DNA of 57,612 bases, taken from assembly GCA_025936115.1 (NCBI GenBank), contig JAICTZ010000047.1:1-57612 (forward strand), given 5' to 3'. A model generated the notes under the pieces. It did not search any database. It was not told the origin of the DNA and was given only the letters and a program-made list of their open reading frames with translations. This stretch comes from Polyangiaceae bacterium. GTDB lineage: Bacteria > Myxococcota_A > Polyangia > Polyangiales > Polyangiaceae. Shown piece after piece: positions 38,660 to 46,771 of this stretch. Each line of letters begins with the position of its first letter. The first letter of the stretch is position 1. Position numbers and translations under genes: made by a program.

Positions 38660-39364
38660 ATGCAACCTCAGCTGACGGTGCTCTGCCTCCTACTGACCGC
38701 TTGCGGATCCGAGAGGATCTCCCCCGTCGACTCGGCGGAGGGTGACCTCCTGTTCCGCGACGACTTCTCGCCGACCGGGGCCCTCCTCGTGAACCGCGAC
38801 CAGAACGGCAACCTCGGCGTGGCGGTGTACGACGCCATCGGCTCGTCGACGGTCGCCGAGACGGCCAGCCTGCGCTCGCTCGTGGACGTCTACACCGTCT
38901 TGCACCCCGACCGGCCTGACGTGCCCGAGGTACTCTTCGCACTGGATCACGAGTTGCTGGGCGAGAGCGTGCTTCCGGCGCCGCACGACGAGCCGTCGGT
39001 ACCGGAGGTGCATACTTTAAGCCTGCAGACCTTCGACACGACAGTGTGCCATGACGTCAGCGCCGGCTCGACCGTCTGGCACACGCGCGATTGCGAGTAC
39101 AATAGCTACACTTACCTTGTTCAAGCTTTCCCCTACAACTCAGGCTGGCGGTCGTACGGCTGGAACGAGACCAGCCACGCCGGCTATCAGCAGCTTGAGC
39201 CCACTAGCTGCAACTCCTGGTCGCCGACGCTTCCGGCCAACAGCTACCAGTGGGTGCAGTGGAGCGGCTCCTGCAGTAACGTGTTCGCCGGCACCTGGGT
39301 GTCGGCGTCGTACCCGGGAGCGATCGGCGTCACCAGCCACTGGCCGGAGACGATCGTCAGGTAG
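38660..39364 (+). CDS. Cys-rich secreted lipoprotein of unknown function
   Basis: A 234-residue lipoprotein starting at ATG 38660 (GAGGGGAC upstream), lipobox LTAC (LTVLCLLLTACGSERI). The mature part has a short beta-rich domain and a second half rich in Trp, Tyr and Cys (YNSGWRSYGWNETSHAGYQQ, CNSWSPTLPANSYQWVQWSG), with five cysteines. No family recognised. Codon use is less GC-rich at third positions than in neighbours, which may mean recent acquisition. Confidence 0.7.
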   Translation: MQPQLTVLCLLLTACGSERISPVDSAEGDLLFRDDFSPTGALLVNRDQNGNLGVAVYDAIGSSTVAETASLRSLVDVYTVLHPDRPDVPEVLFALDHELLGESVLPAPHDEPSVPEVHTLSLQTFDTTVCHDVSAGSTVWHTRDCEYNSYTYLVQAFPYNSGWRSYGWNETSHAGYQQLEPTSCNSWSPTLPANSYQWVQWSGSCSNVFAGTWVSASYPGAIGVTSHWPETIVR

Positions 39365-39451
39365 GCCGGCGTGGTGGGCGGACGGGGAGTCGACCCACGG
39401 CGATCGCGAAAGTTCGCTTGGCCCTCAGTGGCGCTGCGCGACGCGCGCCCG

Positions 39452-40360
39452 TCAATGTTGCCGCGCGAAGCGGCGCCGTGGCGCGAGACGTGCGGCGAGC
39501 AGCCGTCCGGTGCGCTGCGCGGCGGGATCGAAGAAACGGACGTGGAAGTGCGTGATGTGGCCGTACGCGTGGCGAAACAGCGTGTCGCGGTGCGCGGGGC
39601 TTTCGAACAGTGTGTCGAGCCACGCGGGGTCGTCACCGTGCGCGAGGGCGTAATCACGGAGCAGCGCTTGCACCGAGCGATCCATGAAGATGTATTCGGT
39701 GCTGCCTTGCGCGATCAGCGCCTTGAGGAAGGCCCACGTGAGCTCGCGATCGAGGTTTTGAGCGGTCGCCTTCGCGTACCACTTGCCGCCGGCCTGGTAG
39801 AAGTAGCCGAGGTCGACGTCGAGACCGAGTTGATGGCTGTGATGGGGGCGCAGGTAGCCGCCGTGTGCGTGGCTGAGGTCGCCGACGGCGAGATCGGGAG
39901 CGTTCGGGTACAAGGCACGAAACTCGGCGACCGCCGCGTGGAGTGTCCGCACCGTCGCGTCGGTGCCGAAGCTCGTGTCGTGTTGCACCATGACGTGCAG
40001 GCCCGGCGCGGAGGCGAGCTCGACGGAGTTCCACAGCTGTCCGCGGTTGGGGCGGCCGATGCAAATCGAGCCGAGCGAGCTCGGTTTGGTCAGCGCGAGT
40101 CGATTGAGCTCGGCCACGGAGAGGCCACGCAGCGGGTTCGGCGTGGGACGCACGTCGAGTGGCTCGAGCGCGACGTGACTCGGGCCGGACGGCGGGGGCG
40201 GCGCCGAGGGGGCGCGGGGGCGGAGGGCCGGCACGGCGCGGGCCGGCTCGCTCGAGGCGCGCGAGAGCGCGGCTTTGCCGCCGGCGAGTAGCGCTGCGAG
40301 GACGCACGCTGCTGGCAGCACACGCCGCCCCCACGTCTTGAGGTGGACCAAACCAGACAT
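39452..40360 (-). CDS. mepA: Penicillin-insensitive murein endopeptidase (MepA-like)
   Basis: Secreted or periplasmic peptidoglycan hydrolase, 302 residues, that cuts DD cross-links. The M74-type zinc motif HSHQLGLDVDLGYFYQAG (near residue 170) and the downstream GHITHFHVRFFDP are typical. LSHAHGGYLRPHH upstream is also characteristic. An N-terminal hydrophobic signal (VLPAACVLAALLAGGKAAL) and a Pro-rich linker precede. It lies 17 bp after the methyltransferase gene on the same strand but is functionally unrelated. Confidence 0.88.
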   Translation of the reverse strand: MSGLVHLKTWGRRVLPAACVLAALLAGGKAALSRASSEPARAVPALRPRAPSAPPPPSGPSHVALEPLDVRPTPNPLRGLSVAELNRLALTKPSSLGSICIGRPNRGQLWNSVELASAPGLHVMVQHDTSFGTDATVRTLHAAVAEFRALYPNAPDLAVGDLSHAHGGYLRPHHSHQLGLDVDLGYFYQAGGKWYAKATAQNLDRELTWAFLKALIAQGSTEYIFMDRSVQALLRDYALAHGDDPAWLDTLFESPAHRDTLFRHAYGHITHFHVRFFDPAAQRTGRLLAARLAPRRRFARQH

Positions 40361-40377
40361 GCGGGCGACTCGGGACC

Positions 40378-42663
40378 TTAATCCCGAGGACGGCCGTCCG
40401 CAACCGAGCTCCGGAATTCCACGAGACGCGCGCGTTCTTTTTGACTGAGGTCGAAAGAATCCGCCACGAGCTCGTCGAGCTCGGCTTGCTCGCTCGCCCG
40501 GATGCCGCGACCGCGCTGCGAAAGTGCTTTGCCGAGCGCCGCGAGCGTTCGTTTGAGCTCCAGCGACGGTGGCGCGGGCGTGGCGCGCAAATGGGCGATT
40601 TTCAGCTGCGGCATGCCCTGGCGTGCGTCGCGGTGACGTGCGTGGTGAAGCCAGCGTACGGGCGTGGAATTCAAGTACGCGACGAGAAATTCAGCGGGGT
40701 GCTCCGCGTCCTCGAAGCCGGCGAGCAGGGAATTGCGAAAACCCGTGCCGTCCGAAAGCGCGGCGACCGGAACGCGCGCGGTTTGACGCACGAGTAAACG
40801 CACGCGCTCCCACTCGCTCGCGGGGCGCAGGCGCGCGCCGAACCACGCCGGATCGGCGTGAGTCGACGGGTTTTTCAGGCCGAACGCTTCGACGTCGCTG
40901 CCGGAACGGAGCGGGACGGAGTGGCGCGCGTCGGGCGCGGCGACGAGGTGGGCGCCGTCTTTGCCGGTCGATTGCAAGCCGCGTTCGCCGAACAGGTGCG
41001 CGGGAAGTGGCGGGCGTAAAAGTTTTTCGATGAGGCCCAGCGCGACGGCGTCCAGATCGGGCCGTTCGACGGGCCAGGGGCGTTCGGGGACGTGCTCGAG
41101 CGCCGTCGGGCGGCGCGTGGAGCGGAGGACCATGCACGGCTGAAAAACGCCGTCGAAGGCCGCGGCGCCGAGATCGGCGAGCGCCGCGTCGGGCGCGCAC
41201 AGGCGATCGTGCGCGCGGCGTGTGGGACGGTAGCCGGCAAGCTCCGACATCGAGCTCGGCAGGACGAGACCGAGACGCCCGCCGGGCCGCAAGAGCCGCG
41301 CGCAGCGTTCGACGAAGAGGCCCTGAAGATTGCGATAGCCGCCGAACGCTTCGTAGCGCGCGTACTCGGCGCGCAGCTCGGATGCGAGCGGTTGCGCTGC
41401 GCGGCCGGCATACGAGACCCAAGGTGGATTGCCGACGAACGCGTCGAAGCCGCCGCGCGTTGCGAAGACGGACGCAAACGCGCGCTCCCAGTCGAGCCCG
41501 GCGTCGAGCGCAGAGCGGGGCACGGCGCGGGACGATACCGAGCCGCGACGGGCGGCGACGCGCGACGTGGAGGCGGCACGAGGTGGGCCGAGCAGCGCTT
41601 CACCAGCGCAGAGCGACGGGTGGAGCGCGTCGAGCGGTAGCGTGAAATCGCCGATTTCGAGCCACAGCGCCTGGCGCGCGACCGCGGCGGCGAGCCGATC
41701 GCGATCGACGCCGAACAGGCACTGTTCGGCAACGCGGCGTCGCGCGCGAGTGAAGCGGTGTTCGCTGGCGAGTGCGGCGTGTTCGTTCGCGGCAGCGGCG
41801 TGTTCGTCATGGTCTGCGACTGAACGCGACTGCTCGCGTTGCTCCGCTTCCACGAGCCGCGCAGCGAGATAGCGACACGCCGCGACGAGGAACGCTCCAG
41901 TGCCCATCGCGGGATCGCAGACGCGGAGCGCGAGAATGCTCTCGGCACTGGGCGCGGCGCCGAGCAGCGGCGCGAGGGTTTCGGCGACGACGCGCTCGGT
42001 GAGCTCGCGCGGCGTGTAGTGCGCACCCGAGCGGCGTCGGTCCACGGTGCAGAGCAACGCGATGCGGCCGGCGGGCACACGCGCGACAGAGTACCGTTTG
42101 GACGGCCGCCGCGGCCCAGACGCCCGATCCCCTACCCCTCGCGTGTCCAACGCGCGTTGCGAGTACTTGCGCGCGCTGCTCGCTGCCGCGCCGACGGCAA
42201 CCAAGCGCTCGACGGCGGCACCGCCGGCAGGTCGTGGCTCGCTCACGATCACGCTGTCGGTGCGTGCCAGCGCAACCCCGGTCGCGAGCAGCCCTTCGTA
42301 GAGCCCGCCGAGCTCCTCGGGTGCGTGCGCGAGCGCTGCTGGTAACGCCGCGAGCGCCCCCAGTGCTGCCTCGAGCGCGGCATCGAACGTTTCCGCGCCG
42401 AAGCGCCAGGCCCGACGTGCGGCTCCGTCCTCACGCCGCACGAGTGCGGCAGCGCTCGGCAAGAGCTCACGCTTTTCCGCGACGACGGCAAACGCGGCTT
42501 CCGTCACGAGCACGACGAGCGCTTCGCGTGCGAGCGCGCTACTGCGCACGAAAGCGCGCTCGATTTCCGAGCCCCCGAGCCCGGCAGGCAAGGCGTCGAG
42601 CACGGCCGCGAGCACCGTTCGACCTTGCTCAGCCGGAGCGCGGACCGCCGGAGGGCGAAGCAT
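40378..42663 (-). CDS. Eco57I-like N6-adenine DNA methyltransferase (orphan)
   Basis: A 761-residue class I methyltransferase. Upstream of the core is HYTPRELTERVVAETLAPLL, then motif I (VCDPAMGTGAFLVAACRYLA), motif IV as NPPW (VGNPPWVSYAGR) and LLRPGGRLGLVLPSSM. The C-terminus has TaqI-C-like recognition features (AEFLVAYLNSTPVRWLHHAR). An N-terminal domain of about 200 residues has no clear nuclease motif. No restriction gene is next to it, so it is either an orphan methylase, a type IIG enzyme whose nuclease I cannot see, or a defence component. It follows the AraC gene by 10 bp. Confidence 0.8.
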   Translation of the reverse strand: MLRPPAVRAPAEQGRTVLAAVLDALPAGLGGSEIERAFVRSSALAREALVVLVTEAAFAVVAEKRELLPSAAALVRREDGAARRAWRFGAETFDAALEAALGALAALPAALAHAPEELGGLYEGLLATGVALARTDSVIVSEPRPAGGAAVERLVAVGAAASSARKYSQRALDTRGVGDRASGPRRPSKRYSVARVPAGRIALLCTVDRRRSGAHYTPRELTERVVAETLAPLLGAAPSAESILALRVCDPAMGTGAFLVAACRYLAARLVEAEQREQSRSVADHDEHAAAANEHAALASEHRFTRARRRVAEQCLFGVDRDRLAAAVARQALWLEIGDFTLPLDALHPSLCAGEALLGPPRAASTSRVAARRGSVSSRAVPRSALDAGLDWERAFASVFATRGGFDAFVGNPPWVSYAGRAAQPLASELRAEYARYEAFGGYRNLQGLFVERCARLLRPGGRLGLVLPSSMSELAGYRPTRRAHDRLCAPDAALADLGAAAFDGVFQPCMVLRSTRRPTALEHVPERPWPVERPDLDAVALGLIEKLLRPPLPAHLFGERGLQSTGKDGAHLVAAPDARHSVPLRSGSDVEAFGLKNPSTHADPAWFGARLRPASEWERVRLLVRQTARVPVAALSDGTGFRNSLLAGFEDAEHPAEFLVAYLNSTPVRWLHHARHRDARQGMPQLKIAHLRATPAPPSLELKRTLAALGKALSQRGRGIRASEQAELDELVADSFDLSQKERARLVEFRSSVADGRPRD

Positions 42664-42673
42664 CGGCCCTATT

Positions 42674-43531
42674 CTATCGTCTTGTCCGCGCCCGGCGCAG
42701 GTATTCCGACGGGGTCTCGCCGACGACCGCCTTGAAATCGCGGACGAAGTGCGCCTGATCGAAGTAACCGAGACGAGCGGCAACCGCGACTACGGTCTCG
42801 TCGCTGGTTTCAAGGAGCTCGGCGGCCTCCTGCAACCGAAAGCGGCGAACGACCCATTTGGGGCCGACGCCGACGTAGTCGCGAAAAAGACGCTGCACGC
42901 TGCGCGGCGTGAGCCCGCTCGCTTTGCACAGCGCGGCGACGCTGTTCAGCACGGGCTCGGTGCGCACACGTTCGACCAAGTCGCGCGCGAGCTCGGCATC
43001 GGCGTCGAACCGCGGCAGGGCGGCGCAAAGCCTCGCTTCGAGGACCTTGGCGCGCGTGAGCTCGTCCGGAGCGGCGAAGATTGCGGCGAGCAGGTCGGAG
43101 GCTGGCGCTCCGAGCTCTCGACCCAGCGCTTCGGTGCGGTTCGTGAGGCGAATCGCGGGTGCGCCGTACCAAGGCCGGAACATGCCGGGCCGAAATTTCA
43201 CCGCGAACACTTCGCCACGACCCTCGAGCCGGCGCGTGAACTTCGCGCGCACGACGCCGACGATGCGCGCATCTTTGCCCTCGAACGTGACGTGAATCGA
43301 CGGGTACGAGAGCACGTCGGCGACCTGCGGCTCCGGGACGTCCCAGCTCACCCACCAGTAATGCTCGACGAACGGCGAGAGCTCGCTCGACGGGCTCACC
43401 CGCCCCATCCGCGTGCCGGGCGGCTGCAGGAGCGGACCGCGTGGCTTACCGGGCTTTGGCCGCGGCTCGGTCGCGTTTGTACAAGCCGGCTCGGTCGAGG
43501 GTGGGCATGGTCGGGCTGTGGCTTCGGACAT
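42674..43531 (-). CDS. AraC-family regulator (DUF6597-type N-terminus)
   Basis: A 285-residue regulator. The N-domain begins after a Pro-rich leader: SPFVEHYWWVSWDVPEPQVA, then GVVRAKFTRRLEGRGEVFAV and FRPGMFRPWYGAPA. The C-terminal AraC HTH includes VAALCKASGLTPRSVQRLFR and AVAARLGYFDQAHFVRDFKA, closing VGETPSEYLRR. The start at 43531 is divergent from the SRPBCC gene, with 64 bp between. That gene, rather than the methylase, is its likely target. Confidence 0.88.
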   Translation of the reverse strand: MSEATARPCPPSTEPACTNATEPRPKPGKPRGPLLQPPGTRMGRVSPSSELSPFVEHYWWVSWDVPEPQVADVLSYPSIHVTFEGKDARIVGVVRAKFTRRLEGRGEVFAVKFRPGMFRPWYGAPAIRLTNRTEALGRELGAPASDLLAAIFAAPDELTRAKVLEARLCAALPRFDADAELARDLVERVRTEPVLNSVAALCKASGLTPRSVQRLFRDYVGVGPKWVVRRFRLQEAAELLETSDETVVAVAARLGYFDQAHFVRDFKAVVGETPSEYLRRARTRR

Positions 43532-43595
43532 GAGCGGCTCCGGAATTTTTCCGAGCAAGCACCGCGCCACCAGCAATTTCAGAAAGGAGCTCGAA

Positions 43596-44018
43596 ATGCC
43601 GTACTCATCCTCCACCGCGCTCTTCATCCAGGCGACGCGCGAACGAGTCTGGCGCGCCCTCACGGACCCGGCGCTCGTGAAGCAGTACCTCTTCGGCACG
43701 ACGCTCGAGACCACGTGGCAAATTGGCGCTCCGCTCGTGTTTCGTGGCGAGTGGGAAGGCAAGGCTTACGAGGATCGCGGCACCGTGCTCGCGTTCGAGC
43801 CGATGCGGGCGCTCGCCTACAATTATTGGTCGAGTTTTAGCGGGCTCGAGGACAGACCCGAGCTCCGGCAAATCATTCGCTTCGAGCTCGAGGAGCAAGC
43901 AGGCGGCGTGAAGGTCAGCGTGGAACAGACCAACGTTGACACCCAGGCGCGCGCCGACCACTCGGGCGAAAATTGGCGCTCCGTCCTGACGAAGCTCAAA
44001 GAGCTCGTCGAAAAGTGA
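43596..44018 (+). CDS. SRPBCC/AHSA1-family ligand-binding protein
   Basis: A 140-residue helix-grip-fold protein. ALFIQATRERVWRALTDPAL, then VLAFEPMRALAYNYW and the C-terminal helix HSGENWRSVLTKLKELVEK match AHSA1-like SRPBCC proteins. A perfect AAAGGAG ribosome site lies 6 nt before the ATG. It is divergent from the AraC regulator, the usual ArsR/AraC-SRPBCC layout. Ligand unknown. Confidence 0.87.
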   Translation: MPYSSSTALFIQATRERVWRALTDPALVKQYLFGTTLETTWQIGAPLVFRGEWEGKAYEDRGTVLAFEPMRALAYNYWSSFSGLEDRPELRQIIRFELEEQAGGVKVSVEQTNVDTQARADHSGENWRSVLTKLKELVEK

Positions 44019-44093
44019 TGGGCCGCGCGCGAGTCTCGGCCTTTTCGCGCTCGCCCTTGACGACTCGGGGCTGCCGTCCGAACAAAGGAGGTG

Positions 44094-44735
44094 ATGCGCC
44101 GTTTGGCTTTCACCGTCGCGTGGCTCGCCGTATTCGCGGCGCCACTCGGCGCGCGCGCCGAGCAAAAGGACCAAGACAGCTGGGACGGCGGCGCCGGCAC
44201 GAAGAACGAGCGCCGTTCTGACTTCGTGTTCGGGCTGTCGCCGAGCGTCCTGTTCATGAGCGCCAACGGCTACCCGAACGAGGTCGCGAAGCTCGACAAC
44301 CCCGCCTATCACGCGAAGAGCGGCTTTGCGGCAGGCCCCGGCGTCGAGGCGTGGATCGGCGGCGCGCTCACCGACTGGTTCACCTTCGGCGTCGGCGGTC
44401 TTTACTTGAGCGCGAGCGGCACTGACTCGAAAGCGACGGGCGGCGCGTTCTTGATTCGGCTCGAGACGTTTCCGTTTTACAAATTGGGGCTGAAGGACCT
44501 CGCTGTGTACGCGAATTTCGGCGCGGGCGGGCTCAGCCTGGACGGACAGAACGGCAAGCACGCCGGCGGCAGCTTCGCGTCCGTCGGTGGCGGTGGGCTC
44601 GCGTACGAGGTCGTGCGGCTCGGGCATTTTGCGATCGCGCCTACGGCGGAATACCTGCTCATCGCCAGCGAGGCGCTCACGTCGAACCAGGCGCTGATCG
44701 GCGCCCGCGTCGTGTTTTACGGCGGGCCGAGCTGA
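44094..44735 (+). CDS. Small outer-membrane beta-barrel protein
   Basis: A 213-residue exported protein with signal peptide MRRLAFTVAWLAVFAAPLGA. The mature part has alternating amphipathic strands (AWIGGALTDWFTFGVGGLYL, DLAVYANFGAGGLSLDG, FASVGGGGLAYEVVRLGHFA) and ends in the Phe-Tyr-Gly-Gly-Pro-Ser segment, near the Tyr/Phe end of barrel proteins. AAGGAGG lies directly before; GTG 44091 is also possible, though spacing is short in each case. Confidence 0.72.
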   Translation: MRRLAFTVAWLAVFAAPLGARAEQKDQDSWDGGAGTKNERRSDFVFGLSPSVLFMSANGYPNEVAKLDNPAYHAKSGFAAGPGVEAWIGGALTDWFTFGVGGLYLSASGTDSKATGGAFLIRLETFPFYKLGLKDLAVYANFGAGGLSLDGQNGKHAGGSFASVGGGGLAYEVVRLGHFAIAPTAEYLLIASEALTSNQALIGARVVFYGGPS

Positions 44736-44804
44736 CGGGCGAGATACCGTGTTGCGCGGGACGCGCGCACCGTCACGGCGGACGCCTGGTGCTAGCCTCT
44801 CGCC

Positions 44805-46673
44805 ATGCCGTACCGCAGTAACACGACGTTTTCGGGGCGCAGCATGGCGGGCGCTCGTTCGCTCTGGCGAGCGACGGGCATGGCGGACGCCGATTTTGCG
44901 AAGCCGATCGTCGCCATCGCCAACAGCTTCACGCAGTTCGTCCCTGGGCACGTGCATCTGCACGACGTGGGACAACGCGTGAAGGGCGTGATCGACGCCG
45001 CGGGCGGCTGGGGCGTCGAGTTCAACACCATCGCGGTGGACGACGGCATCGCCATGGGCCACGGCGGCATGCTCTATTCGTTGCCGAGCCGCGATCTCAT
45101 CGCCGACAGCGTCGAGTACATGGTGAGCGCCCACGCCGCCGACGCGCTCGTGTGCATCTCGAACTGCGACAAGATCACGCCCGGCATGCTGATGGCCGCC
45201 ATGCGCCTCAATATCCCGACGATTTTCGTCTCGGGCGGGCCCATGGAAGCGGGCAAGATCGTCGGCACGCACGATCGCGACGGCAAGCCACTCGTGCGCA
45301 AGCTCGACCTCATCGATTCGATGATCGCGGCGGGCGACGCCTCCGTCTCGGACGCGGAGCTCGGCGAGATGGAGCGCTCGGCGTGTCCGACGTGCGGCTC
45401 CTGCTCGGGCATGTTCACCGCCAACAGCATGAACTGCTTGAACGAAGCGCTCGGCCTCGCGCTGCCGGGCAACGGCACGCTGCTCGCGACTCACGCGCGG
45501 CGTTGGGAGCTCTTCTCGGACGCGGGCAAGCGCATCGTCACCCTCGCCAAGCGCTACTGGCTCGACGGCGACAAGAGCGTTTTGCCGCGCAGCATCGCGA
45601 CCTTCGACGCGTTCGAAAACGCGATGGCGCTCGACATCGCCATGGGCGGCTCGACCAACACGGTCCTCCACATCCTCGCCATCGCGCACGAAGCGGGCGT
45701 GGCGTTCGAGATGAAGGACATCGACCGCCTGTCGCGCCGCGTGCCGAACCTGTGCAAGGTCGCGCCGTCGTCCCATTACCACGTCGAGGACGTGCACCGC
45801 GCGGGCGGCATTCTGAGCATTCTCGGTGAGCTCGATCGCGCCGGCTTGATTCACCGCGACGCGCACACCGTACACGCCGACACGATGGGCGCGGCCATCG
45901 ATGACAACGACCTCGGCCGCGCCACGGCGACGGACACCGCCAAGCGGCGCGCGCTCGCGGCGCCGGGCGGCGTCGCTACCAAGGTCGCTTTCTCGCAGGA
46001 CAAATACTTCGGCGAGGCGGACCTGGATCGCGAACACGGCTGCATCCGCAATCGCGAGCATGCCTACAGCCAAGACGGCGGCCTGGGCGTCCTTTACGGC
46101 AATATCGCCATCGAAGGCTGTATCGTGAAGACGGCGGGCGTCGACGCTTCGATCCTGAAGTTCGAGGGGCCGGCGCGCGTGTTTCACTCGCAGGAAGCCG
46201 CCTGCGACGCGATCATGGCCGACCAAATCAAGGCGGGCGACGTGGTCGTCATCGTCTACGAAGGACCGAAAGGCGGCCCGGGCATGCAGGAGATGCTGTA
46301 TCCGACCTCCTTTTTGAAGGGGAAAGGGCTCGGTAAGGCGTGCGCACTCGTCACGGACGGTCGCTTCAGCGGCGGCACGTCGGGGCTCAGTATCGGCCAC
46401 GTCTCGCCGGAAGCGGGCGAAGGCGGCGCGATCGGGCTCGTGGAGGAGGGCGATCGGATCCGCATCGACATTCCGGCGCGCAGCATCGACGTGTTGGTCG
46501 ACGACGCGACGCTCGCGGCGCGCCGGCACGCGATGCAGGAGAAGGGCGTGAACGCGTGGCGGCCGAATCGCGATCGCGTGGTGTCGCAGGCGCTGCGAGC
46601 CTACGCGCTCATGACGACGAGCGCGGCGCGCGGCGCCATTCGCGACATCTCCGAGCTCGAGCGAAGGCGCTGA
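44805..46673 (+). CDS. ilvD: Dihydroxy-acid dehydratase
   Basis: Fe-S enzyme of valine, leucine and isoleucine biosynthesis, 622 residues; it dehydrates 2,3-dihydroxy acids to 2-keto acids. Cluster and substrate residues are in SNCDKITPGMLMAAMRLNIP, RSACPTCGSCSGMFTANSMN, MGGSTNTVLHILAIAHEAGV and the C-terminal GRFSGGTSGLSIGHVSPEA. It opens MPYRSNTTFSGRSMAGAR, the long E. coli IlvD type. It is monocistronic here, facing the hybrid histidine kinase. Confidence 0.97.
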   Translation: MPYRSNTTFSGRSMAGARSLWRATGMADADFAKPIVAIANSFTQFVPGHVHLHDVGQRVKGVIDAAGGWGVEFNTIAVDDGIAMGHGGMLYSLPSRDLIADSVEYMVSAHAADALVCISNCDKITPGMLMAAMRLNIPTIFVSGGPMEAGKIVGTHDRDGKPLVRKLDLIDSMIAAGDASVSDAELGEMERSACPTCGSCSGMFTANSMNCLNEALGLALPGNGTLLATHARRWELFSDAGKRIVTLAKRYWLDGDKSVLPRSIATFDAFENAMALDIAMGGSTNTVLHILAIAHEAGVAFEMKDIDRLSRRVPNLCKVAPSSHYHVEDVHRAGGILSILGELDRAGLIHRDAHTVHADTMGAAIDDNDLGRATATDTAKRRALAAPGGVATKVAFSQDKYFGEADLDREHGCIRNREHAYSQDGGLGVLYGNIAIEGCIVKTAGVDASILKFEGPARVFHSQEAACDAIMADQIKAGDVVVIVYEGPKGGPGMQEMLYPTSFLKGKGLGKACALVTDGRFSGGTSGLSIGHVSPEAGEGGAIGLVEEGDRIRIDIPARSIDVLVDDATLAARRHAMQEKGVNAWRPNRDRVVSQALRAYALMTTSAARGAIRDISELERRR

Positions 46674-46771
46674 AGAACGACGCGGGCCGCGCGCAGACGA
46701 TCGAGGACGTGTGCGGCCGCCGGACGGGTGTGCCGAGCGTGAAGAAGAGGGAACCGAGGAGCGCTGCGCCT

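Noticed and set aside
36514..38661. 715-codon minus-strand frame over the RCC1 and following lipoprotein genes
   Set aside because: Composition is Arg-rich with no family signature; the plus-strand genes have clear RCC1 repeats and lipoboxes.
40378..43531. Complete defence island around the methyltransferase
   Set aside because: Neighbours are a murein endopeptidase, an AraC regulator and an SRPBCC protein; no nuclease, helicase or BREX/DISARM gene is present.
44735..44804. Riboswitch or leader-peptide attenuator before ilvD
   Set aside because: The 69-bp interval is too short and shows no run of Ile, Leu or Val codons nor a recognisable structure.
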